A stretch of DNA of 52,832 bases from an uncultured Spirochaetaceae bacterium (GCA_944389015.1 CALXKS010000046.1:1-52832), one strand, 5' to 3'. Numbered from the stretch's first letter, positions 43,104-52,768 are shown. Translations and numbers: made by a program. The notes: a model not told the origin generated them from the letters alone.

Positions 43104-44996
43104 TCAGCCGAATATTGTCTCAATCTCTTTTCTGTAAAGCTTCATCACCTCTGCGCGCTTGACCTCCTGCTTAGCGGAAAGCTCACGGCCAACGACGAAA
43201 GGCTTGTCGAGAATAGCAAAGCGCGAAACCTGCTCATATGGCTTGAACCCTGCCTCAGAAGAGACATATCTCGAGATCTCCGAATTGATCAGCCTGCGGA
43301 CTTCATCCATTTCCGCCAGCATATCCCTATTGATATATGGAACATGATTCTCCTTGAGATATCTCTCAACATTCTTCTCGTTTATGACAATCAAGGCACC
43401 AAGGTACTTCTCATCCTGTCCGATAACCACAGCAGTATCGATATACTCGCTCTCCTTCATGGCATTCTCAATCGGTACCGGCTCGATATTCTCACCACCA
43501 GAGAGCACAATCGTATCCTTTACTCTTCCGACTATTGAGAAATCGCCATCGATATCAAGCACCGCAAGATCCCCGGTATGGATGAAACCATCCCTGTCGA
43601 TGATCTGGCGGGTGCGCTCCTCATCATTGAAATAGCCCTTCATTACCTGTGGGCCTCTTATCAGAAGCTCGCCCTTCTCCCCCGGAGGAAGAACCTCCCT
43701 CGTCTCAGTATCCAGGACCTTGAGCTCTGTCCCTGCGAAGGTATGCATGAATCCATGCTTTGAATGGGGATACTCCGCCACGCCGACCACAGGTGCAGTC
43801 TCGGTCATGCCATAGCCATTGAGGAGCTTTATGCCGATAGCAGAGAAGAACTCCTCGACATCCTTGCTCATCGCTCCGCCTCCTGAAATACCTGCGACAA
43901 ACGATGTTCCGAACTTGCTCTTGATCTGGGAGAACGCAGCTTTGTCTCCGATTGAATAGATTCCCTTCAGCACGATATATGGAATGAATCCGCGGATCTT
44001 GTCAAAGACGCCCAGACTCTTCCTGAACTTCGGCTCCAGCCCCAGGACGAGATTCTCATAGTGTCTGTAGCGCTTTGCAGCTGAAAGGAAGAAGCTGAAT
44101 ATCTTCTGCTCAGCAGGTTTCTTGGCCTTCAGTGTCTGGTATACTCCAGCTTTCACAGTCTCCCAGATTCTCGGAACAGAGCAGAGAAGCTCCGGATTGA
44201 TGCGCTGGATATCCGTAAGCATTATCTTCCCGATGGGTTTTGAATATGCCAATATGCTATGCTCATAAAGCGATACATACTGGACTATACGTTCGAAGGC
44301 ATGCCATACAGGAAGAACCGAAAGCCACTTCCAACCCTTCTGGAAATCAACGATCTTATCGATCTCACCAAGCTGGTAGAGCATATTGCGATGTGAAAGC
44401 ATCACCCCTTTCGGCAGTCCTGTTGTCCCTGAGGTGAATATGATAGTCGCCGTATCATCCTCTTTCCCGAGAGCTATCTCCTTCTCGATACGCTCCTTTC
44501 CGCCTTTGGCAGAAAGAAGCTCGATACCACGTCTGAGGAGATCGCTGTAATGTATCGTAGCGGCATCCGCTATCTCACGCACTCCATCAAAGAGAATGAC
44601 TGTCTTCAGTGACTCGAGCTTCGTTCTGATAAGACTGAGCTTACTCATGAGCTCATCATTCTCAACAAAGACCACCGATGCTTTGGTAACCTTCAGAATA
44701 TGCTCGATCTCATACGGCATCGCATCACGGCCTCTGGGAACATCAGCAGCTCCAAGCGAGAGAACTGCGAGATCCGATGCAAGCCATTCCGGCCGGTTAT
44801 CGCTGAGAAGACCGACAGCATCTCCCCTCTTCACACCAAGTTCAGAGAGCGCAAGCGCAAGTGCTCTGGATCTTTCCTGAAGCTTTGAGAATGTAACGGG
44901 AATGAATGCGCCCTTCTTGTCCTTTCCCATCTGACAAGGTGCATCCGGAGCACTGGCTACTCTATCATCGAACATCTGAACGAGAGTACTGAACAT
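43104..44996 (-). CDS. Long-chain acyl-CoA synthetase (AMP-forming)
   Basis: 630 residues. The AMP-binding P-loop reads IIFTSGTTGLPKG, followed by the adenylation motif LNGYGMTETAPV, and YFNDEERTRQIIDRDGFIHTGDLAVLDIDGDFSIVGR with the hinge; C-terminal lysine-containing region KPFVVGRELSAKQEVKR. It activates fatty acids to acyl-CoA, probably to incorporate host lipids. The ATG follows a GAGGCAG site. An inverted repeat (45014-45044) lies just upstream. Confidence 0.92.
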   Translation of the reverse strand: MFSTLVQMFDDRVASAPDAPCQMGKDKKGAFIPVTFSKLQERSRALALALSELGVKRGDAVGLLSDNRPEWLASDLAVLSLGAADVPRGRDAMPYEIEHILKVTKASVVFVENDELMSKLSLIRTKLESLKTVILFDGVREIADAATIHYSDLLRRGIELLSAKGGKERIEKEIALGKEDDTATIIFTSGTTGLPKGVMLSHRNMLYQLGEIDKIVDFQKGWKWLSVLPVWHAFERIVQYVSLYEHSILAYSKPIGKIMLTDIQRINPELLCSVPRIWETVKAGVYQTLKAKKPAEQKIFSFFLSAAKRYRHYENLVLGLEPKFRKSLGVFDKIRGFIPYIVLKGIYSIGDKAAFSQIKSKFGTSFVAGISGGGAMSKDVEEFFSAIGIKLLNGYGMTETAPVVGVAEYPHSKHGFMHTFAGTELKVLDTETREVLPPGEKGELLIRGPQVMKGYFNDEERTRQIIDRDGFIHTGDLAVLDIDGDFSIVGRVKDTIVLSGGENIEPVPIENAMKESEYIDTAVVIGQDEKYLGALIVINEKNVERYLKENHVPYINRDMLAEMDEVRRLINSEISRYVSSEAGFKPYEQVSRFAILDKPFVVGRELSAKQEVKRAEVMKLYRKEIETIFG

Positions 44997-45013
44997 ATGA
45001 TCTGCCTCTTATT

Positions 45014-45044
45014 TTTCTGACAAATATTTAATTTTCGTCAGAAA
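45014..45044 (-). promoter_or_regulatory. Inverted repeat upstream of the acyl-CoA synthetase
   Basis: TTTCTGAC, 15 nt, GTCAGAAA, 18 nt upstream of the ATG at 44996 in AT-rich DNA. Arms are 23 bp apart centre to centre (about two turns), as for a dimeric repressor such as a fatty acid regulator. No cognate regulator is identified in the window. Confidence 0.45.
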
Positions 45045-45081
45045 TAATATTGAAAAAATCAGCACAAGTCAACACAAACTA

Positions 45082-45097
45082 GTTAGCAAAGGCTAAC
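45082..45097. promoter_or_regulatory. Operator-like palindrome 1 (GTTAGC-N4-GCTAAC)
   Basis: GTTAGCAAAGGCTAAC, perfect 6-bp arms. It overlaps the region where the -35 of the DUF3793 gene would be; TATGAT follows at about 45102. The sequence resembles DtxR/IdeR-type metal-repressor sites, which share TTAG and CTAA arms. Confidence 0.55.
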
Positions 45098-45127
45098 CAA
45101 ATATGATATACTCTTTCCAGAATCATC

Positions 45128-45163
45128 AGGCCGGGCACTTCGGTCCTTCTCTCCGCCCGGCCT
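45128..45163 (+). promoter_or_regulatory. GC-rich hairpin in the DUF3793 leader
   Basis: AGGCCGGGC, 18-nt loop, GCCCGGCCT: a perfect 9-bp stem followed by ATTTG. It lies between the two palindromes in the probable leader and could act as an attenuator or as a terminator of read-through. Confidence 0.5.
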
Positions 45164-45180
45164 ATTTGATGGCCAACTGA

Positions 45181-45196
45181 GTTAGCAATAGCTAAC
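45181..45196. promoter_or_regulatory. Operator-like palindrome 2 (GTTAGC-N4-GCTAAC)
   Basis: GTTAGCAATAGCTAAC, directly followed by the AGGAGG ribosome site of the DUF3793 gene. It has the same arms and the same 4-bp spacer as palindrome 1, 99 bp away. Confidence 0.55.
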
Positions 45197-45206
45197 AGGA
45201 GGATGC

Positions 45207-45743
45207 ATGACACTATCTGATCTTCTCGTCGTACACTCGGCTCCTACTCTTGCGGGTATCAAATGCGCGTCGCTGATCAGTCTTGCGAATCTCGATGCAA
45301 AAGAGCAGCTTCCAGGAAAGGAACTGCAGGCAAAGGGGCTTTCATTCATGTCAATCACAGCCAAGAACGGGACCAGGCTTCTTCTTGTCTATCGGGAGAA
45401 AGAACTTCTGAAGACAATTAGAAACGAAAAAGCGGAGCGCATACTCAGGAATTTCGGATACGATGGATCCTCCATCAGTTCATTGCTTTCCCGCCTTCAG
45501 CAGAGATTCCAGGCAGAGAACTGCCCTCATTAGGTCGGTCTTTTCCTTGGATACCCTGCAGAGGATGTCGAAGGCTTTATAGCCAATAAGGGAAGAAACC
45601 ATATCATCTCGGGTCTATGGAAGGTCTATAGCTCTGCAGAGCGTGCTTCGGAAATTTTCGAATGCTACAGGAAATGCAGGGAAATCTACATGAGCCGCTA
45701 TAGAAACGGAACACCAATTTCAAGACTGTGCGTTGCAGTCTGA
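45207..45743 (+). pseudogene. DUF3793 family gene interrupted by an in-frame amber codon
   Basis: Full-length homology needs 178 residues, but codon 109 is TAG (45531-45533). Upstream it encodes MTLSDLLVVHSAPTLAGIKC, a typical DUF3793 start; after the stop the same frame continues VGLFLGYPAEDVEGFI, then GLWKVYSSAERASEIFECY and ends at TGA 45741-45743. Family members usually have PHE(I/V)GLFLGYP at this place, so TAG stands where Glu (GAG) is expected, a one-base change. DUF3793 genes are often next to flavodoxin and iron-regulated genes; a flavodoxin gene follows here. It could be a nonsense mutation, a sequencing error or a read-through gene. Other genes here end in TAG, so amber is normally a stop. 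Confidence 0.75.
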
Positions 45744-45754
45744 GGAGGAGATAA

Positions 45755-46171
45755 ATGAAAATCGCGCTTGTATTCTATTCAGGAACAGGCAATACCGAAG
45801 CCATGGCTGACATCATCAGAAATGAGCTTCAGGGAAAAGCGGATGTAAGTGTCATCGACCCGTCATCATTCGGACCGGCAGATCTCGATAGCTACGATGC
45901 TTTCGCATTCGGATGTCCTGCAATGGGACAGGAAGTACTTGAAGAAGATGTCTTTGAACCGATGTTCGCATCTATCGAAGGCAATCTCAAAGGAAAGAAG
46001 ATAATCCTTTTCGGTTCATACGGATGGGGTGATGGAGAATGGATGAGGAACTGGGAGGAAAGGTGCAATGAAGATGGCGCAGTGCTCACCCACTCCCCTG
46101 TCATCGCGAATGAAGCTCCTGATGAAACTGCAGAAGCAGAGCTGAAGGAAGCTGCAGATAGTCTTATCTGA
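45755..46171 (+). CDS. Flavodoxin
   Basis: 138 residues, a short-chain flavodoxin. FMN phosphate loop FYSGTGNTEAMA (7-18), and aromatic FMN-stacking candidates in GSYGWGDGEW (about 88-97). It carries electrons at low potential and commonly replaces ferredoxin when iron is short. A strong AGGAGG site precedes the ATG, 11 nt after the DUF3793 reading ends, so both are probably under the same metal-type operators. Confidence 0.93.
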   Translation: MKIALVFYSGTGNTEAMADIIRNELQGKADVSVIDPSSFGPADLDSYDAFAFGCPAMGQEVLEEDVFEPMFASIEGNLKGKKIILFGSYGWGDGEWMRNWEERCNEDGAVLTHSPVIANEAPDETAEAELKEAADSLI

Positions 46172-46186
46172 TTGCGTTCATTCCAT

Positions 46187-46672
46187 CTAGGACTGTGGTA
46201 ATCCGCAGTCCTTTCTCTTCTCCATATACCAGTTATGTATGAGTACTCCATCTCTTTCCACGATGTTCTCTCTGATCCGTCTGTATCCATGGCAGAGAAA
46301 GAATCCCTCTGCAGTGATTGAGGAATACACATGTATGGTATTTCCATAGCTGAAGGCCTTATCCTCAAGATCCTGGAGGATCATAGAGCCAATACCTTCC
46401 TTCTGATGTTCATCAGAGACATAGAGGCAGTCGATCTCAGAGCCTTCTGTGTTCCCAAAACCGGCAAGTGCTCCAGCGATGAGCGCAAGGATTGCATATG
46501 ATGACTCCAGCTTTTCAAGCAGTCTCTGTTCCCTGCCTGCAGGAGACCACTTCTCAATCTCATCGTCGGTATAATCATTGCAGCAGACAGTCCTGATCGT
46601 TCTGTCCATCAGCTTAATTATACCATTGTCAAAGCTTTCATCGTATGGGACAAGTATTGCCTTCATTGCCAT
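46187..46672 (-). CDS. GNAT family N-acetyltransferase (second)
   Basis: 161 residues. The acetyl-CoA loop is HQKEGIGSMIL after IDCLYVSDE, and the late segment SITAEGFFLCHGYRRI is typical of GNATs. Acceptor unknown. The ATG at 46672 follows TAAGAT (with TGG before it) by 8 nt, and no ribosome site is clear; ATG at 46666 is an alternative. Its last codons form one arm of the hairpin shared with the flavodoxin gene. Confidence 0.8.
   Translation of the reverse strand: MAMKAILVPYDESFDNGIIKLMDRTIRTVCCNDYTDDEIEKWSPAGREQRLLEKLESSYAILALIAGALAGFGNTEGSEIDCLYVSDEHQKEGIGSMILQDLEDKAFSYGNTIHVYSSITAEGFFLCHGYRRIRENIVERDGVLIHNWYMEKRKDCGLPQS
46190..46211. terminator. Shared terminator hairpin between flavodoxin and GNAT genes
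   Basis: GGACTGTGG, loop TAAT, CCGCAGTCC (one G-U pair), then TTTCTCTTC on the plus strand. It begins 18 nt after the flavodoxin stop and lies inside the last codons of the convergent GNAT gene. Confidence 0.65.
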
Positions 46673-46701
46673 CTTTCTGTATCTTACCACAGGAGATCAT
46701 C

Positions 46702-46959
46702 ATGATACATAGAACATATAAGACACATGGCACATGCTCAAGGGCAATCGATTTCGATATCGATGATGCAGGGTGCATCCATAACCTTGTTTTCACAGGT
46801 GGATGCAATGGAAACCTTAAGGGAATAGGAAAGCTATGCGAGGGGATGAATGCAGAGCATGTTGCAGAAATCCTTGAAGGAAACACATGCGGGATGAGAA
46901 GCACATCCTGCCCTGATCAGCTTTCAAAGGCGATAAGGGAAGCCCTCTCTACACATTGA
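46702..46959 (+). CDS. TSCPD domain-containing small protein (TIGR03905 type)
   Basis: 85 residues. The defining end motif TSCPDQL is present, with further conserved cysteines in GTCSRAI, GGCNGN and LCEGM. The TSCPD domain also ends some ribonucleotide reductases; the free-standing protein has no settled function and may bind a metal. An AGGAG site lies 6 nt before the ATG. The 3' end overlaps the convergent hypothetical gene by 11 nt. Confidence 0.85.
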   Translation: MIHRTYKTHGTCSRAIDFDIDDAGCIHNLVFTGGCNGNLKGIGKLCEGMNAEHVAEILEGNTCGMRSTSCPDQLSKAIREALSTH

Positions 46960-47284
46960 TGCCTTTTACAGTCAGATAGGCAACGAAGTCATTGTAAAGA
47001 TCTATATCAGCAATGACGTCGCCTCCATCCATTGCAAGTCCCTGGCAGGAAGTGAGAGCTATGAAGTCAGGGACTGTTATTATCTCATCTCTATCGGCCT
47101 TTCCATAAAGGTATTCAACCGCAGAATCCCTGAAGCTCTCATTCCCGTTTCTCTTCTCCCATGCTGTTATCGCAGCAACGGTAGAACGCTGCGAAAGCCA
47201 GTACTCAATCTGGCGCATAGGCTCTCTGACGAACCTTCCTGCATAGGCTGTGAGCGAATAGTAATCATCATAATCAGGCAGCAT
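46949..47284 (-). CDS. Hypothetical protein
   Basis: 111 residues, soluble, rich in acidic and aromatic residues (MLPDYDDYYSLT at the start). No family recognised. The start at 47284 is chosen because an extended -10 (GTGG TATAAT, box 47296-47291) is exactly 6 nt before it; a longer frame from 47302 would overlap the promoter. It follows the rpsG terminator, so it is transcribed separately from the ribosomal genes. Confidence 0.6.
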   Translation of the reverse strand: MLPDYDDYYSLTAYAGRFVREPMRQIEYWLSQRSTVAAITAWEKRNGNESFRDSAVEYLYGKADRDEIITVPDFIALTSCQGLAMDGGDVIADIDLYNDFVAYLTVKGINV

Positions 47285-47290
47285 GAGAGG

Positions 47291-47299
47291 ATTATACCA
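47291..47299 (-). promoter_or_regulatory. Extended -10 promoter of the hypothetical gene at 46.9 kb
   Basis: TGGTATAAT, then CCTCTC and the ATG. It is the same layout as the tetR gene at 30874 and lies just past the rpsG terminator. Confidence 0.6.
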
Positions 47300-47308
47300 C
47301 ATGGAAAT

Positions 47309-47347
47309 GAAAAAAGGACCGCTCCGGATCTCTCCATTGCAGTCCTT
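47309..47347 (-). terminator. Intrinsic terminator of the rpoBC-rpsLG operon
   Basis: Minus strand AAGGACTGC, 16-nt loop, GCGGTCCTT (one G-U pair) followed by TTTT. It lies 19 nt past the rpsG stop, so fusA and tuf do not follow in this operon. Confidence 0.75.
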
Positions 47348-47365
47348 CTGTCATTGAAGCAAAGA

Positions 47366-47848
<483 letters not shown>

Positions 47849-47851
47849 CTA

Positions 47852-48226
47852 TCAGGCCTTTGGCTTCTTTGCGCCGTACTTCGAGCGGGACCTCTTCCTA
47901 TCGGCAACGCCGAGAGTATCCTTGGTTCCGCGGATGATGTGATATCTTACACCAGGAAGGTCCTTGACCCTTCCGCCTCTGATGAGAACAACAGAGTGCT
48001 CCTGAAGATTGTGCCCGATACCAGGAATGTATGCGGTTACTTCGATTCCGTTTGAAAGGCGCACACGAGCAACCTTTCTGAGAGCGGAGTTAGGCTTCTT
48101 AGGAGTAACTGTCATTACCCTTGTGCATACTCCTCTCTTCTGAGGGCATCCCTGAAGAGCTGGCGACTTTGTCTTTGCCTTTGAGCTCTTTCTGCCCTTT
48201 CTGATCAGCTGATTAATAGTAGGCAT
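47852..48226 (-). CDS. rpsL: 30S ribosomal protein S12
   Basis: 124 residues. Contains [12 protein letters not shown] and [17 protein letters not shown] with K43, and [11 protein letters not shown] with K88, so both positions of streptomycin resistance are in the sensitive form. Part of the decoding centre. An AAGGAG site precedes the ATG by 12 nt. Confidence 0.97.
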   Translation of the reverse strand: MPTINQLIRKGRKSSKAKTKSPALQGCPQKRGVCTRVMTVTPKKPNSALRKVARVRLSNGIEVTAYIPGIGHNLQEHSVVLIRGGRVKDLPGVRYHIIRGTKDTLGVADRKRSRSKYGAKKPKA

Positions 48227-48364
48227 CTTACGATACGCTCCTTGAATTTTGATCCGCCCGTCTCACACCGGGGAATCTATGCTGCACAGGCAGCACGTCT
48301 ATATCAAAGACAGGGTCAGCATGAGCGCTGTGAGAGAACCCCGATGAGAAGTGCCAACAGGCAC
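48227..48364 (-). other. Structured spacer between rpoC and rpsL
   Basis: 138 bp without a gene. Hairpins on the minus strand: AAGTGCC-TGTT-GGCACTT (48366-48349, starting at the rpoC stop) and GCTGC-CTGT-GCAGC near 48290. No long U-tracts follow, so they look like processing or regulatory structures rather than full terminators. Confidence 0.4.
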
Positions 48365-51300
48365 TTACTCATCAATCTGGGCATCCTCTGCTTCCACAGC
48401 AGCTCCCACTGTCTTCATATCACCGAGATCCTCGATATCCAGATCTTCCTGCGGTTCAGCAAGCTTTCTTTCGCGTCTTGCCTTATCCACTTCCTTCTGA
48501 AGCTCGAGAAGCTTCTCATCCTCCTCAAGATGCACGCTGCGGTATCTCTTCATGCCAGTTCCAGCAGGAATGAGGTGACCGATGATGACGTTCTCCTTGA
48601 GTCCTCTGAGCTTATCTTTTTTACCAGCTATAGCGGCCTCTGTCAACACCTTGGTCGTTGAGAGGAATGAAGCTGCGGAGATGAAGGAATCCACGGAGAG
48701 AGCTGCCTCTGAGACACCCTGCAGGACAGGACGTGCTATAGCAGGCGTCTTGCCTTCCTTCTTTGCTTCCTCATTGACTCTGTCGAAGAGGTGCTTATCA
48801 ACCTTCTGGGATTTGATGAAGTCTGTGTCTCCGGCACGGAGTATCTCAACCTTTCTCAGCATCTGGCGGATGATGATTCCCAGGTGCTTTTCGTTGATCT
48901 CAACACCCTGCATTCTGTAGACCTTCTGGATTTCCTCAACAAGGAACGAGAGAACAGCATTCTCTCCGAGGACATCCAGGACCTCTCTCGAGGTGACAGG
49001 CTCATCACAGAGTGGCTCACCTGCCTTGACCTCATCGCCCTCGCGGACAAGGAGAAGAGCATCCTTGGTATATACCTTATGCGGATGTGCCTTCCCGAAG
49101 GCATCTGTAATCGTGACAATCATCGAGCCGCTGTTCGAGGCGGATGATGCCTGCACGCTTGTAACCCTTCCTGTCACGCGGGCAAGGATGATCGGATTGA
49201 CCTTATTGGAAGATGAGATCTTTCCATGGCGTGCTTCGAAGAGCGAGTCAACCTGCGGAAGACCACCTGCGATATCCTTGGTTGTGGTGCTGTCCTTGGA
49301 GACCTTTGCGAGGATATCACCAGTCTCAATCCTCTCTCCTCTCTCCTTGACGACCATATATGCTCCACCCGGGATCTGATAGCTGTTGAGCTCGCCTGAG
49401 TCAGTGCGGACAAGGATCGCAGGGCGGAAACCGCCGAGCTGGGCAGATGGGACAACGATCATATCCGTATCCCCTGCCTCGTTGTAGATCTTCCTATAGG
49501 ACTTATCCTCAACGAAGTCATTCATCTCCTCAACCACACCTGCGGACTCTGCAATGATAGGCTCGGAGAATGGATCGAATGTTATAAGCGCTTCATCAGC
49601 TGCGACGACCTGGCCTTCTGAGACATAGAGCTCAGAGCCTGCAGGAACTGGATACTCGACAGGAGATGCTACGATGAATGTGCGCTCTCCATCTGAATAG
49701 AGTCTTCCATTCTCCTCTGCAGCAACATCCTCTCCATTCTTCCTGTAGACAGGATAGCCCTTTGCAACAGCATCGCCGGACTGGACAAGAAGCTCATCAT
49801 AAAGCCCTGTGATCTCCTTGAAGACCTTGGATACTGTGATGTGCCCCTTCCTCGGGAAGAGCCTGTTTCCATTGCTGTCAGTGATGACCATGCCTTTCAG
49901 GCCACGGACAATGACAGGATATGAGAAGGAAAGCCTGTTCTCCTTGGTTGATGTAGATGCTGTACCTCCGACATGGAATGTACGCATCGTAAGCTGCGTG
50001 CCAGGCTGGCCGATCGACTGTGCTGCGATGATGCCGACTGCCTCTCCGATCTCGACAGAGCGGTTGGTAGCGAGATTGCGGCCATAGCACTTGCGGCATA
50101 CGCCATGCTCAGCCTCACAGGTGAGAACAGTACGGAGAAGAACACGCTCAACACCTGCATTCTCAATCTCCTGTGCTGTCTCATCGGAAATCTCCTCATT
50201 GGCAACAGCAAGCACGACTGGCTTGCCGTTCTCATCCTTGAGGAATGGATGGAGAACATCCTCTACAGGACATGAGCCAGCGATTCTTGAAGCAAGAGAT
50301 TCAACGACTGTGTCGCCATCCTTGACAGCTGTCGTCCAGATTCCATTGATTGTATGGCAGTCCTCTTCAGATACGACGACATCCTGTGCGACATCGACAA
50401 GCTTACGTGTGAGGTATCCTGCCTTTGCCGTCTTGAGAGCTGTATCCGTAAGACCCTTTCTGGCACCGTTGGATGAGATGAAGAACTCCATGATCGAAAG
50501 GCCTTCCTTGAAGTTGGACTTGATAGGAAGCTCAATGATCTTTCCATTCGGCTTAGCCATAAGACCACGCATGCCACCAAGCTGTCTGATCTGGTTCTTC
50601 GACCCTCTGGCGCCTGAGTCGACCATGAGATAGAGCGGATTGAAGCCATGCTGGCTCTTCTTGAGCTCATCCATGAGGAGATCGGTAAGCTCCTCATTTG
50701 TCTCAGTCCAGACTTCGATGACACGGTTGTATCTCTCTTCCTGGGTGATTTGGCCATCATGGAACTGCCTGAAGACAACAGACTGCCTTTCATTAGCCTC
50801 CTCGATAAGCTCCTTCTTCTTCTCAGGAACGACCATGTCGGAAAGACCGATCGTTGCGCCGAAGATTGTTGCGTACTTGAATCCAAGATCCTTGACCGAA
50901 TCAAGAAGCTCGACTGCAACCGATGGCTTATTGCTATGGATTGTCTCTCCGATAAGCTTTCTGAGCTGCTTATCGCCGAGGCAGTAGTTCTGATAAGGAA
51001 GACCTACAGGAATAGCACTGTTGAAGATGATGCGTCCCGGAGTTGTCCATACCCAGCCCTTTCCATCTGCTACATGCCTTGTTCCATCGGCCTCTACGAT
51101 CTCAAGACCTTTCTTCAGGCGATAGTAAACACCCTCATTGTAGCTGACTGCACCTGAATCGATAGCGACCTCGATCTCTGCGATGCTCTCGAATCTCTTC
51201 ACATGGCGCTCTGGATCAAGATCGGTTCTCTCCTTTGTCAGGTAGAAGATACCGAGAACCATGTCCTGCGACGGGAATGCGATAGGCTTTCCGTTTGCAG

Positions 51301-52756
51301 GGTCAAGCAGGTTCGTTGTGGAAAGCATGAGCGTCCAGCACTCAAGCTGAGCAGCCTGTGTGAGAGGCACATGGATAGCCATCTGGTCTCCATCGAAGTC
51401 CGCATTGAATGCATGGCATACAAGCGGATGGAGCTTAAGGGCCTTGCCTTCGACAAGCACCGGCTCAAAAGCCTGGATACCGAGACGATGGAGCGTAGGA
51501 GCTCTGTTGAGCATGACAGGATGCTCCTTGACAACCTCGTCAAGAACTCCCCATACCTCCGGAGCCTCCTGCTCGACAAGCATCTTTGCCTTCTTTATGT
51601 TCTGGGCGATCTCCTTCTGTACCAAGCGGCGCATGATGAATGGCTTGAAAAGCTCAAGCGCCATCTTCGAAGGAACACCGCACTGGTGCATCCTCAGTTC
51701 CGGTCCGACAACGATAACGGAACGGCCGGAGTAGTCTACACGCTTACCGAGAAGATTCTGCCTGAATCTTCCCTGCTTTCCCTTGAGGACATCGGAGAGC
51801 GACTTGAGATCCCTCTTGCTGCTTCCCTTTGTCGGGTTCGCGGTCTTTGAATTATCGAAGAGCGAATCAACCGCTTCCTGGAGCATCCTCTTTTCGTTGC
51901 GGATGATGATATCAGGAGCCTGGATCTTGATAAGACGGTCAAGGCGGTTATTGCGGTTGATGACCCTTCTGTAAAGCTCATTGAGGTCGGTCGTGGCGAA
52001 TCTTCCGCCATCGAGCTGGACCATAGGTCTCAGATCTGGCGGGATGACAGGAATGACCTTGAGGATCATCCACTCAGGCCTGTTTCCTGATGTGCGGAAG
52101 TACTCGCAGAACTTGATTCTGTTGAGAAGCTTGTTGTCGATCTTGTTCTTGGCACCTTCCTTCTGCGAAAGCTGCTCCCTGAGCTCTTCGGAAAGAGCTT
52201 CAAGATCAATCGTCCTCAGAAGATCATAGATGGCCTCTGCGCCCATCCCTGCCTTGAATGTATCGCCATACTTATCAAGAGCGCTCTGATACTCATCCTC
52301 ATCGAGCACCTGATACTTCCTGAGCTCCGTCTCCTGTCCAGGATCGGTGACAACATACTTCTCATAGGAAAGTATCTCCATCAGCTCAGATCTCTTGATG
52401 TCAAGAAGATAGCTCATGATGGAAGGTGTCGAGCGATAGAACCAGATATGAGCGACAGGAGCCGCAAGAGTGATGTGGCCAATACGCTCTCGGCGGACCT
52501 TTGTATCTGTTACCTCTACTCCGCAGCGATCACAGACAACACCCTTATAGCGGTTTGACTTGAACTTTCCGCACCAGCACTCCCATGCCTTTGTCGTTCC
52601 GAAGATACGCTCGCAGAAAAGGCCATCCCTCTCCGGGCGGAGCGAACGGTAATTGATAGTCTCAGGCTTCTTCACCTCACCATACGACCATGCAAGTATC
52701 TGCTCAGGCGAAGCCAGCTTGATTCTGATTGAGCTGAAATCCTGTATTTCCTTCAT
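48365..52756 (-). CDS. rpoC: DNA-directed RNA polymerase subunit beta prime
   Basis: 1463 residues. N-terminal zinc ribbon ([20 protein letters not shown]), the lid and rudder regions, catalytic [12 protein letters not shown] with three Mg-binding aspartates, trigger-loop region [17 protein letters not shown], and second zinc site with CRKCYGRN. The start follows AGGAGG. It follows rpoB by 12 nt. Confidence 0.98.
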   Translation of the reverse strand: MKEIQDFSSIRIKLASPEQILAWSYGEVKKPETINYRSLRPERDGLFCERIFGTTKAWECWCGKFKSNRYKGVVCDRCGVEVTDTKVRRERIGHITLAAPVAHIWFYRSTPSIMSYLLDIKRSELMEILSYEKYVVTDPGQETELRKYQVLDEDEYQSALDKYGDTFKAGMGAEAIYDLLRTIDLEALSEELREQLSQKEGAKNKIDNKLLNRIKFCEYFRTSGNRPEWMILKVIPVIPPDLRPMVQLDGGRFATTDLNELYRRVINRNNRLDRLIKIQAPDIIIRNEKRMLQEAVDSLFDNSKTANPTKGSSKRDLKSLSDVLKGKQGRFRQNLLGKRVDYSGRSVIVVGPELRMHQCGVPSKMALELFKPFIMRRLVQKEIAQNIKKAKMLVEQEAPEVWGVLDEVVKEHPVMLNRAPTLHRLGIQAFEPVLVEGKALKLHPLVCHAFNADFDGDQMAIHVPLTQAAQLECWTLMLSTTNLLDPANGKPIAFPSQDMVLGIFYLTKERTDLDPERHVKRFESIAEIEVAIDSGAVSYNEGVYYRLKKGLEIVEADGTRHVADGKGWVWTTPGRIIFNSAIPVGLPYQNYCLGDKQLRKLIGETIHSNKPSVAVELLDSVKDLGFKYATIFGATIGLSDMVVPEKKKELIEEANERQSVVFRQFHDGQITQEERYNRVIEVWTETNEELTDLLMDELKKSQHGFNPLYLMVDSGARGSKNQIRQLGGMRGLMAKPNGKIIELPIKSNFKEGLSIMEFFISSNGARKGLTDTALKTAKAGYLTRKLVDVAQDVVVSEEDCHTINGIWTTAVKDGDTVVESLASRIAGSCPVEDVLHPFLKDENGKPVVLAVANEEISDETAQEIENAGVERVLLRTVLTCEAEHGVCRKCYGRNLATNRSVEIGEAVGIIAAQSIGQPGTQLTMRTFHVGGTASTSTKENRLSFSYPVIVRGLKGMVITDSNGNRLFPRKGHITVSKVFKEITGLYDELLVQSGDAVAKGYPVYRKNGEDVAAEENGRLYSDGERTFIVASPVEYPVPAGSELYVSEGQVVAADEALITFDPFSEPIIAESAGVVEEMNDFVEDKSYRKIYNEAGDTDMIVVPSAQLGGFRPAILVRTDSGELNSYQIPGGAYMVVKERGERIETGDILAKVSKDSTTTKDIAGGLPQVDSLFEARHGKISSSNKVNPIILARVTGRVTSVQASSASNSGSMIVTITDAFGKAHPHKVYTKDALLLVREGDEVKAGEPLCDEPVTSREVLDVLGENAVLSFLVEEIQKVYRMQGVEINEKHLGIIIRQMLRKVEILRAGDTDFIKSQKVDKHLFDRVNEEAKKEGKTPAIARPVLQGVSEAALSVDSFISAASFLSTTKVLTEAAIAGKKDKLRGLKENVIIGHLIPAGTGMKRYRSVHLEEDEKLLELQKEVDKARRERKLAEPQEDLDIEDLGDMKTVGAAVEAEDAQIDE

Positions 52757-52768
52757 TACGCAATCCTC

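Noticed and set aside
45531..45533. Pyrrolysine or a recoded amber at the DUF3793 stop
   Set aside because: Other genes here end in TAG (for example rpoB and the CPBP gene), no Pyl genes are visible, and the family has Glu there. A nonsense change is simpler; read-through is kept only as an option.
51203..51850. 215-codon open frame on the plus strand inside rpoC
   Set aside because: Antisense to conserved RpoC core sequence; no protein signature or ribosome site.
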